Below are positions 40,181 through 48,367 of a stretch of DNA of 55,401 bases, piece after piece (position 1 is the stretch's first letter; every line of letters starts with the position of its first letter). The stretch lies in IMG/VR virus record IMGVR_UViG_3300009503_000039, positions 1 to 55,401 of that record; one strand, 5' to 3'. Origin of the DNA: a virus. Both the position numbers and the translations under genes were made by a program. The notes beneath the pieces are model-generated. The model had not been told where the DNA came from, did no database searches, and worked only from the letters and a program-made list of their open reading frames with translations.

Positions 40181-41664
40181 TGGCTGATAACGAAAACACT
40201 TCTAAAATTTTAACTCCACAACAAGCTGAAAGAAATATAGCTGAACGGATAATGCTAGAAGAGCGATTAGCGAAAAGAATATCGCAGCTTTCAAGAGATA
40301 GATTTTCTGAAGAAACATCTCAGCTTAAAAAGTTAAGAGATGAATATAAAAAATTAGCTGATGAAAAAATAGCAAGCATTACTAAGGAAATAGAAACAAG
40401 AAAAGAGACTTTAAAAATGTTGAACAAAGAAAGTGAGGCTGCTAAACAACTTGAAGAAGAAATAAAAAAATACTCTACTGAACGCGCAAATGTTGAGGTA
40501 GAAAGGGATCAAAAAATTGATGCTATTAATCAAAAATTGAGTGAAAATAGGAAAGATAGAATAAAAAGTGAAGCTGGAGAAATACAACGTACATTTTTAA
40601 GTTTTTTGCACACAGGAACTTATGTTGCATTCGGCTTATCTCTTATGTATTTAACTGGTATGCAACGAATGACTGAAGCCTCAGTAGAAAGATTAGGATT
40701 AGTTACAGGTAAAGGAGCTGGAAATTTAAAAGATTTGGCTAAAGCAAGTACAGATTTAGGTATAAGTATGTATCGTATTATAGACGAAATTGCCCCATAT
40801 ATGCTTGAATTTACTGCTACAGTAGGGGGAGCTACAGCAGAAGCAACAAAAGATTTGATGACTACTGCTTACAATTTTTCAAAAGCTTGGGGAATAAATG
40901 TAGATACTATAATTGATTCTTATACAAATTTAAGATTACATTCACGAATTGCTAATGAAGATATATCTAGAACTTTTGCACAATTATTAGCATATTCCAC
41001 GGAAGCTCATGTTCCAGCACCTGAATATTTAAGTTTTCTTAATGAAATGGCTGATTCTTATCACTTAATAGGAGTAAATGTTATTACAGCCGCTAATGCA
41101 TTTGATAAATTAAAAGATAAAATTATAGGTGTTAGACAAGCTGGTAGAATGACTAAATCTGATGTTGAGTCAGTTATTAGAGGAATTTCCGGAGCGGTTA
41201 GTGGAATGGGTATTGGACAATTATTTGGTTATGGAGCATTAGCTGGATATTCTCCAGAAAGGATAGTAAATGCCTTAGAAAGAGGAGGACCTGGAGAATT
41301 GATGAAAATGATACTTCCAGGCATAGAAAGACAATTAGCCGCTACTGGAAATACAGCTTTTGGTCGTGCAGTACGTTATGCTACTGAACAAAGAATATTT
41401 GGTAATACTTTAGCATTGTGGGCAGCAATGGGTAGAACATCTATAGGTGATATAATGACAAACAAAAATTTAGAAAAATATCTTTCTGTTAGTGATCGAT
41501 TACAAAAAGAAGCTGCAATTAATGCTAGAGACTCCGTGAATATATTAAATAGAATAATTGAATATGTAGAAAATTGGGCTAAAACCGGAGTTGGAGTAAC
41601 TATTATGAAAATTGCTCCTAGTGTTTGGGGTGGTGGTGAATCTTCAGTTATACCGGTGAGATAA
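40180..41664 (+). CDS. tape measure protein (short)
   Basis: A 494-residue protein immediately after the chaperone extension, the normal place for the tape measure. The first 130 residues are coiled coil. A hydrophobic region follows (FLHTGTYVAFGLSLMYL), then helical repeats with Gly/Ala-rich turns (SGAVSGMGIGQLFGYGALAG). At about 1.5 angstrom per residue a tape of this length would set a short tail of roughly 70-75 nm. It is shorter than many tape measures, but no second candidate is visible. Confidence 0.8.
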   Translation: MADNENTSKILTPQQAERNIAERIMLEERLAKRISQLSRDRFSEETSQLKKLRDEYKKLADEKIASITKEIETRKETLKMLNKESEAAKQLEEEIKKYSTERANVEVERDQKIDAINQKLSENRKDRIKSEAGEIQRTFLSFLHTGTYVAFGLSLMYLTGMQRMTEASVERLGLVTGKGAGNLKDLAKASTDLGISMYRIIDEIAPYMLEFTATVGGATAEATKDLMTTAYNFSKAWGINVDTIIDSYTNLRLHSRIANEDISRTFAQLLAYSTEAHVPAPEYLSFLNEMADSYHLIGVNVITAANAFDKLKDKIIGVRQAGRMTKSDVESVIRGISGAVSGMGIGQLFGYGALAGYSPERIVNALERGGPGELMKMILPGIERQLAATGNTAFGRAVRYATEQRIFGNTLALWAAMGRTSIGDIMTNKNLEKYLSVSDRLQKEAAINARDSVNILNRIIEYVENWAKTGVGVTIMKIAPSVWGGGESSVIPVR

Positions 41665-41665
41665 C

Positions 41666-42367
41666 ATGGCTGAAATATTTTCAAAAACAATAAAAAAGTA
41701 TTTGCCATCTCCTACAGCTGGTTTAGAGATGGCATATCAGGATGTAACAAAGGGATATTCTTCAAACAGAATACCTTTGTCTTTTGAGATATCTTATTTA
41801 GATAATGAGAAGAAAAAAGCAACAAAAGTTATTTCAATGCTTGTTAATCCGAATAATATGAGTGTAAAAAGACAATCAACTGTAACTTCTTATTTAACTA
41901 GAGATGGTTTAGTAAATCAGTATTGGCGTCCTCAAGCAGATCAAATAGTTTTTAAAGGAATAGCGGCGGGTGATAAGTCGATGAGAATTTTATGTGATTT
42001 AAAAAATATTGTAGACTCTATTAATCTAAAAACTCAAATTGCTAATAATACTGTAAAATTAAAATATAAAGGTAATTCTTATGAAGGTTATTTATCTGGT
42101 ATTACTATTGAAGTAGATGCAGAAAACCCTAAAATATTTAATTATGAATTTACATTCACAAATACTGGCGAAAATTCGTTTGATTTTTCAGATATGAGTT
42201 TACGTTATGATACATTAAAAATTAATTATGAGGCATCAAAAGAAGTTTTATCAAGAATCACAGGAGCTGCTGAAGTTACAAAAAAAATACCAAAATATAT
42301 AGATACAACAGTTAAAATGCTTTCAGTTTCTGAAAAAATAATTCAACAGATACAAGGGAAAATCTAA
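41666..42367 (+). CDS. baseplate/tube-capping candidate protein
   Basis: A 233-residue protein starting 1 base after the tape measure stop. It contains ISMLVNPNNMSVKRQST and NQYWRPQADQIVFKG, a pattern of tail-tip or peptidoglycan-contact proteins that follow the tape measure in contractile systems. A LysM-like end is not evident. By order it may cap the tube or start the baseplate. Its TAA overlaps the next ATG (TAATG). Confidence 0.6.
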   Translation: MAEIFSKTIKKYLPSPTAGLEMAYQDVTKGYSSNRIPLSFEISYLDNEKKKATKVISMLVNPNNMSVKRQSTVTSYLTRDGLVNQYWRPQADQIVFKGIAAGDKSMRILCDLKNIVDSINLKTQIANNTVKLKYKGNSYEGYLSGITIEVDAENPKIFNYEFTFTNTGENSFDFSDMSLRYDTLKINYEASKEVLSRITGAAEVTKKIPKYIDTTVKMLSVSEKIIQQIQGKI

Positions 42368-45300
42368 TGTTAGAAAAAATTTCATCTGATAAAGAAACTA
42401 GAGTAGTATACAATTATAAATATGATGTTAAAGGTTATATTTATTCTTTAAGACTGAAACCTAGAACAGATACACCTAATATATATGACGTGTTTAAAGA
42501 TGTAGAGAATTATAAGTATAAAGATGCAACTCAAATGTATGCAATTGACTTGATATTTGAAAATAATGAAACTTTAGAATTTGAAAAATATGATTACAGA
42601 AAATTCGATTTAAAATATATTAAAAGTTATAGTTATCAAAGATCTTTAGAAACAAGACCTGCAACGTTAGATATTGTATTGGCAAATCCAGTACAATCTT
42701 ATGCTTCATCTGAATTTACTTATACCAAATCTCAAACTATAACAACACATTTAGGACAATCTAATAATCCTTTAACTAATGTTAGATTTGAAAATATTCC
42801 TAAACGATATTATGATATTTTTGATCCATACAGCGGAATTTTTAGATTAGGAATCCAGCCATTAGACTACATAGAATTATATGAAGCTAAAGTCGATATA
42901 GATAAGGATTTTGAAGAATCTGATTATAAACCTATTTTCAGAGGATTTATTACTACTGTTAGTGATGATTATAATAATAATGAATTTACTGTTAGTATAA
43001 ATGCTGAAAGTATTTTGTCACTTTTTGATCAAAGTCAAGTAGTTACTAATCAAGCGGTGTTTCAAGATATAAGTTTGGGAAATGAAGAAAAATCACCGCT
43101 TGCATATGACAATACTTTTTCTATAAGATTAGATAAACTAACATTATTTAAAGATATAGCTCTTCCTCTAGAAACTAGAAATCCATCTGACATCATTATG
43201 CAAATTATATCTTGGGTTTTTAGAGCTAGATATAAATATTCTGAACTTTTAAAATTAAAAAAAGAAGATGTAAAACCTCCTATGGAATTACCAATTTCAG
43301 AATCTGATTGGATACGTGAAATTACAGAACTTAATTCAACAGAAAAACTGTTATTTAGTGATAATCCTGCTATAGATTTTGAAGAAACTCAAAAGTATAA
43401 TGAATATCATGTTTTAAGATATAGAAGAGATTCAATGATAGCAAAAATAAAAGAATTGAAAAATAAATTAGAAAAGTTTACTTTAGAAAGAAAAATTTCT
43501 GATGATAAAAAAGAAACATATTTAGAAACAAAACCTGATGAATATCAAGCAAATTTAATTTTGGTGCTTTTGTATTTTATTGGTCTTTATGAAAATGCAA
43601 GAAGAAATAATGAAGATTTTATTGAATTAGCACGAATTAAAAAAACTAATCTCAAAGGATTTGAATTATCTTTTAGCACCGATTGGGAAACCGTTATATC
43701 GTCATTTCATTCTGCTATAGATATTTTTAATAATGTATCAGAAATGATTCATTATGTATGTTATGAAGATGAAATTGGAAGAATAATATTTGATTATCCT
43801 CAACTTAACGGTGATATAAATGATTTTAGTAGTGAGATAGCTGAAAAGCATATTATAGATACAACACAAGAAATTAGTTCAAATATAACTTATACTGAAA
43901 AAGATTTTATCACAACTGTTATTAATGATTGGGCTACTGAATGGGGTGATATGAATGATCCAAGTACTTTTAAGACTTTAGGTGTAGCTTCAAAAACCTA
44001 TGCTATGTTTACCCCAGATGAACTAGCTAGATACGGATTTAGAATTGCAGAAATAAGAAATATAAATATTTTCGAGAATGTAGAATTTGGAAAATTACAT
44101 GCTCTGGCATATAAAGCTTTAAATAATGTTCGTTGTACTACATTAACTATAAATATCCCAAATGAACCATTTATTTTAATAAATGAACCTGTTTATGTTA
44201 AATTTAAAGGTTTAATGGGGCTTACAATAAATATTTCTAAAAACTTTACTTACGGTTCACAAGCTACTGAAACTTTAACTTTAGTTTATTTACGCAGAGT
44301 ATTTGTTGAAGATCCGCTTTTAATTCATAAATCAGCGAACGATTATACTTTAACCCCCTTGTACCCAGAATATTTACCAACATATCAGTTTATGGACGCA
44401 ATTCCTATCAAACCCCAAAAACCTAAAACTGTAGTAGAAAAACCAAGTGAACCCAAAGCTAAAAAAAGTTCTGATAAACCAAAAACAAATTTATATAGCT
44501 ATCCTTTAATTACAATAATTGTAGATAAAAACATAATAACTAGTAAAACTGAAGTTAATAGTTATACAACAGAAAATATAGGAATCAATAAAGTTCCTTG
44601 TGAGTTGTATCATATTTGTGAAGATGGTTTTTTATGCGTATCTCCTTCAGTAGTTAAGATACCTTGTAAATCTAGAATTATACAGTTTATAAAAAATGAT
44701 GAATATTGTGGTGATATTTTATTACTTATGGACGATAGAACTTCAGGATCAAAAGAAAATTACTACTTTTTTCTTTTAGCGAATCTTGATACCTATAACA
44801 TTTCACCTTTTAATAAAAAAGATTATTATCTTTCTGTATTGAATCAAGATCAAGAAATAGGAGATGTAGCAATTAATAGATATGATCCAGTAAAAGGAAA
44901 TTTCTCACATATAAAATCAGTATTAAACTTAGGTATAGAACAATTTGGCTCAGTTATTAATCTTAAAAACTCTTTTTTTGGAAAATATTTAACATCTTCA
45001 AAAATGTATAGTTTTATAACAGCCGCTATGACAGAAAGAGTATCCTTTAAAGAAAAAGAAAGAGGGCAACAAGTTGAAAAAAATTTATCAGATTTACTTA
45101 CGAGTAAAAATCGGCCTAAAAGTGAAGATTGGTATTCTTGGATGGAAGCTTTTTATAATAAACATATAGGTTTAAAAGATTATTTAGAAGAATTTCAAGA
45201 AATTATGAAAACAATACTTTACGGAATTGTTGAAAAAATACAATTTAAAGATTATTTTAAAAAAGTTTCATCTCCATTAGGATTATATGTAAATATTTAT

Positions 45301-45450
45301 AAAATTTCCCATAAGATAAAATCTAATCAGCTAAAAGATTTTAACATTATTAGAACAAAAGATAAAATTAAAGTTACACATAAAGATTTACATTTAGATT
45401 TATTATCATATGATAGTAAAGAAGTTTACCCAAACGCTAAAAAAGTTTAG
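42367..45450 (+). CDS. baseplate hub protein (gp27/gpD-like, very large)
   Basis: A 1,027-residue protein, translationally coupled by TAATG. The N-terminal 350 residues have the tube-like strands of hub proteins (YIYSLRLKPRTDTPNIYDVF, PIFRGFITTVSDDYNNN), followed by a helical insertion, and a second beta part around residues 550-680 (FILINEPVYVKFKGLMG). A Pro/Lys linker near residue 690 precedes a unique C-terminal 330 residues of unknown fold. Hubs are usually 350-600 residues, so the C-terminal addition is unusual. Its role is to form the central ring that carries the spike. Confidence 0.7.
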   Translation: MLEKISSDKETRVVYNYKYDVKGYIYSLRLKPRTDTPNIYDVFKDVENYKYKDATQMYAIDLIFENNETLEFEKYDYRKFDLKYIKSYSYQRSLETRPATLDIVLANPVQSYASSEFTYTKSQTITTHLGQSNNPLTNVRFENIPKRYYDIFDPYSGIFRLGIQPLDYIELYEAKVDIDKDFEESDYKPIFRGFITTVSDDYNNNEFTVSINAESILSLFDQSQVVTNQAVFQDISLGNEEKSPLAYDNTFSIRLDKLTLFKDIALPLETRNPSDIIMQIISWVFRARYKYSELLKLKKEDVKPPMELPISESDWIREITELNSTEKLLFSDNPAIDFEETQKYNEYHVLRYRRDSMIAKIKELKNKLEKFTLERKISDDKKETYLETKPDEYQANLILVLLYFIGLYENARRNNEDFIELARIKKTNLKGFELSFSTDWETVISSFHSAIDIFNNVSEMIHYVCYEDEIGRIIFDYPQLNGDINDFSSEIAEKHIIDTTQEISSNITYTEKDFITTVINDWATEWGDMNDPSTFKTLGVASKTYAMFTPDELARYGFRIAEIRNINIFENVEFGKLHALAYKALNNVRCTTLTINIPNEPFILINEPVYVKFKGLMGLTINISKNFTYGSQATETLTLVYLRRVFVEDPLLIHKSANDYTLTPLYPEYLPTYQFMDAIPIKPQKPKTVVEKPSEPKAKKSSDKPKTNLYSYPLITIIVDKNIITSKTEVNSYTTENIGINKVPCELYHICEDGFLCVSPSVVKIPCKSRIIQFIKNDEYCGDILLLMDDRTSGSKENYYFFLLANLDTYNISPFNKKDYYLSVLNQDQEIGDVAINRYDPVKGNFSHIKSVLNLGIEQFGSVINLKNSFFGKYLTSSKMYSFITAAMTERVSFKEKERGQQVEKNLSDLLTSKNRPKSEDWYSWMEAFYNKHIGLKDYLEEFQEIMKTILYGIVEKIQFKDYFKKVSSPLGLYVNIYKISHKIKSNQLKDFNIIRTKDKIKVTHKDLHLDLLSYDSKEVYPNAKKV

Positions 45451-45459
45451 AGAGTTAAA

Positions 45460-46392
45460 ATGGCTATAAGAACTGCTTCAGATATAGTGAAAGATGTTTT
45501 TTATAATATACCATATAGAAAAATTAGACTAGGTATTATTACTAGAGGATTATACCAAAGTATTCCTAGAACAAAACAAAAAATATTAACTCAAGATAAA
45601 AATTCAGATAAATATAAAAAGTATTATGTTGATGTAGCTTGGATTGATGGAATATCTCACAAAGAATCGAAAGATTCATATGAAAGAGTAGAAGTAACTG
45701 CTTTAGGATATGGAATTTGTTATACAAATAAGAATTCTGGAGAACTAGTAGAATTAGATGAAGCGACAAGAGAAAATTGTTATGCGAACCCCTGGGGTAT
45801 TCAAATTGGTTTAGATAAAGGAACTTTAGTTTTGTGCGGAATTAGAAATAATAATACTGCAGTGATTTTGAGCTGTATAATACCGATGATAGAACTTAGT
45901 AAATTTTTAGATCCAACTTTAAATGAACAATGGACTGGTACAGCAGAAAATAATTTACAAAAAATAGGAAATCCTGAGAAAATTTCGAAATCAGAATTGC
46001 AACCGGGAGATGTTAAATTAAGAAGTAAAAAAGGTTCTTCAGTAATTTTAAATGATAAAGCAACAATATGCAGTAAATTTTTAAAAGGTCAAAAAGAGTT
46101 TCCCGACACTTTACAACTAAGAGTAGATGGAACTACTTTAAAAACACATAAATTAGAAATAATTGTAGCTAATGATGATTTGGCGAATGATGAGAAAGCT
46201 AAGATTACAATCGATAAAGATGGAAATGTAATAATTAAAACAAATGGTGAAATTAGATTAGGTGAAAATGCAACAAATAAAGTAGTAACAGTTTCACCTA
46301 GCCAAGAAGCGCTGTGGGGAACTTATATGTCACAATCAGGTACTCCATTGTCAAGTGTATTATCTACATCATCTAAATCAAAGGCAGAGTAA
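45460..46392 (+). CDS. baseplate spike / gp5-gpV-like protein
   Basis: A 310-residue protein directly after the hub. An OB-fold-like N-terminal part (YYVDVAWIDGISHK) is followed by LQPGDVKLRSKKGSSVILND, and the later strands KITIDKDGNVIIKTNGEI are typical of VgrG/gp5-type beta-helical spikes. The C-terminus is Ser/Thr-rich and may bind a tip protein. It pierces the cell envelope when the tail contracts. Confidence 0.75.
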   Translation: MAIRTASDIVKDVFYNIPYRKIRLGIITRGLYQSIPRTKQKILTQDKNSDKYKKYYVDVAWIDGISHKESKDSYERVEVTALGYGICYTNKNSGELVELDEATRENCYANPWGIQIGLDKGTLVLCGIRNNNTAVILSCIIPMIELSKFLDPTLNEQWTGTAENNLQKIGNPEKISKSELQPGDVKLRSKKGSSVILNDKATICSKFLKGQKEFPDTLQLRVDGTTLKTHKLEIIVANDDLANDEKAKITIDKDGNVIIKTNGEIRLGENATNKVVTVSPSQEALWGTYMSQSGTPLSSVLSTSSKSKAE

Positions 46393-46393
46393 A

Positions 46394-46831
46394 ATGGATA
46401 TAATGTTAGCAGAAAAAACAACTGACTCATACAATATAGTATCAGATAAATATAATGATATTTTTTATGATGAATTAGGAAAAATTAAAACTGTATCAAA
46501 TGAAAGATTTGTCGAACAGCAAACTAAAAAATTTTTACTTACTGAAAGAGGAACAGACAAACTGCATCCTTGGTATGGTACTACTATTCCAATTATGGTA
46601 GGAACCCCTATAGAAGATCTAGAAACTATGGCTACATTAAGAAGTGAAATAGAAACTGCTTTGCAGTATTTGGTTGCAATGTTTAAAGATAAGACGAATA
46701 AATACGAAAAAATATCATCATACAGAAATTTTACAATATATCAAAATGAAAATGATCTTACAAAATATTATGTTTATTTCGATTTAGCTACTGAGGCTGG
46801 AACTTTAAGTGCTATAAGTATGGAATTATAA
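46394..46831 (+). CDS. gp25-like baseplate wedge protein
   Basis: The ATG at 46394, 1 base after the spike stop, gives 145 residues. The core LLTERGTDKLHPWYGT and the following helix match the T4 gp25/GPW_gp25 family, which joins the baseplate inner ring to the sheath. Family order (spike, gp25, J) is preserved. Confidence 0.85.
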   Translation: MDIMLAEKTTDSYNIVSDKYNDIFYDELGKIKTVSNERFVEQQTKKFLLTERGTDKLHPWYGTTIPIMVGTPIEDLETMATLRSEIETALQYLVAMFKDKTNKYEKISSYRNFTIYQNENDLTKYYVYFDLATEAGTLSAISMEL

Positions 46832-46847
46832 AAAACAGGAGTTTAAA

Positions 46848-48257
46848 ATGGCTATATCTCAAAACGATATACTACAATCTTTAATAAATATTTTAAAGTC
46901 TAAAAATGCGAATATCGATACAGAAGAAACTGTTATTAATGATATTTTAGAAACTGTAGCGGGAGAAGTAAAAACGATTTATGATTTTGTAGATCATACT
47001 GCTATACTTAATAGTTTAAAATATGCTTCTATTATGACGAAAGATGAGTTAGATAATTTTGCAGCTAATTTTGGTTTTTCGAGAAAAACAGCTACAAAAG
47101 CATCAGGAACTGTAGTATTTTACAGAAACACTAATTTGGGAGCTACAGAAACTATTGAAATACCGGCTGGATTCAAAGTTTCTACTGCAACAACTACAAA
47201 AATTAATTTTATAACTACAGAGTCTAAAAGTCTAACGGGAGCAGATCTTAATTCTTATTACTCTCAAGAGAATTTAAGATATGAAATTCCTGTATCTGTA
47301 GAAGCTGAATTGGCCGGAACTAGTAGTAATGTTGGAGCACATACAATATCAGCAATGGAATCATCAATTACTAATATAGATGGTGTAGATAATTTAGTAT
47401 CTATAAGTAATGGAACAGATGATGAAACAAATGAAAGGTTTGCTACTAGATTATTAGGTGTTTTGAGCGGAAATAATGTAGGTACAAAAGATGGATATAA
47501 ATCTCTAGTTGAATCTCAACCTAATGTAATTTCCGCTTATGTAGCTACTGCTGATGATCCATTTATGTTAAGAGATGCAAATTTTGGTGGTAAAGTAGAT
47601 ATTTATATTCAAGGACAAGATTTAGTTAGTTATTCTGATAGTTTTACTTATGAAGGTCAAAACTATTTTGTTTTAACTAAACAACCTGTAAATAAAGTTA
47701 GTTCAGTAATTGGGGCATATGGAGGAAATTTAACTTATACATTTTTGACTCCTAATGATTATGTTTTAACAAAAGATACAACTTCAGTATATGCCGGAAG
47801 CATAAATGCTCAATCTAGAATTACTTGGGTTGCTGGAGGAGCAAAACCAAATAATAATGGAAATGTGATAGTAAATTATATTTATAATGCATTACCAGAA
47901 ACTATTCAAAATTTAATAAATCAAGACTCAAATCACATAGTAAATGCTGATATTTTAGTAAAAGAAGCAACTCCTATTGAAATAGATGTAGCAGCAACTA
48001 TAGCAGTAAAACCAGGATACAACAAATCTACAGTTATTGAGGATGTGAAAACTGCAGTTTCTGTAGCCTTAAATAACTATGGATGCGGACAAAATGTAGA
48101 ACAAAGTGATATTTTAAATGTAATGTATGTTGATGGTGTAGATAGAATAGATTTACCCTTATCTAAGTTTTGTAAATCTGGAGAAAATACAGTAGAGAAT
48201 ATTATAGAAATTGAAGGATTACAATACGCCGTAGCAGGAACTATAGCAATTGGTTAA
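46848..48257 (+). CDS. baseplate J-like protein
   Basis: A 469-residue protein after CAGGAG. It has the Baseplate_J pattern: an N-terminal helical domain (MTKDELDNFAANFGFSRK), AGFKVSTATTTKINFITTE, and the hallmark DGVDNLVSISNGTDDETNER with an Arg-rich follow-up, then a C-terminal domain with YGCGQNVEQSDILNVMY. It is homologous in role to T4 gp6 / Mu gp47 and forms the wedge that triggers sheath contraction. Confidence 0.92.
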   Translation: MAISQNDILQSLINILKSKNANIDTEETVINDILETVAGEVKTIYDFVDHTAILNSLKYASIMTKDELDNFAANFGFSRKTATKASGTVVFYRNTNLGATETIEIPAGFKVSTATTTKINFITTESKSLTGADLNSYYSQENLRYEIPVSVEAELAGTSSNVGAHTISAMESSITNIDGVDNLVSISNGTDDETNERFATRLLGVLSGNNVGTKDGYKSLVESQPNVISAYVATADDPFMLRDANFGGKVDIYIQGQDLVSYSDSFTYEGQNYFVLTKQPVNKVSSVIGAYGGNLTYTFLTPNDYVLTKDTTSVYAGSINAQSRITWVAGGAKPNNNGNVIVNYIYNALPETIQNLINQDSNHIVNADILVKEATPIEIDVAATIAVKPGYNKSTVIEDVKTAVSVALNNYGCGQNVEQSDILNVMYVDGVDRIDLPLSKFCKSGENTVENIIEIEGLQYAVAGTIAIG

Positions 48258-48367
48258 GAATTAAGTTTTAGGATATAGCCTAGTATTCCCCAGTTGAGGC
48301 AGGAGGACGCGAGTTGAATAATTTTATAATTTCTATATACTAATTACAAGGATGGCTATAAACTCAC
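48258..48367 (+). other. intergenic stretch with GC-rich islet
   Basis: The islet GCCTAGTATTCCCCAGTTG followed by AGGCAGGAGGACGCGAG (about 48277-48313) is much richer in G/C than its surroundings. It contains an AGGAGG not placed before an ordinary gene start; only a 9-codon TTG frame follows it. It could be a regulatory RNA segment or a remnant. Confidence 0.35.

Noticed and set aside
45448-45460. Readthrough fusion of hub and spike (TAG then in-frame ATG)
   Set aside because: They are separate proteins in known baseplates, and the spike has its own ATG four codons later; the shared frame is probably chance.
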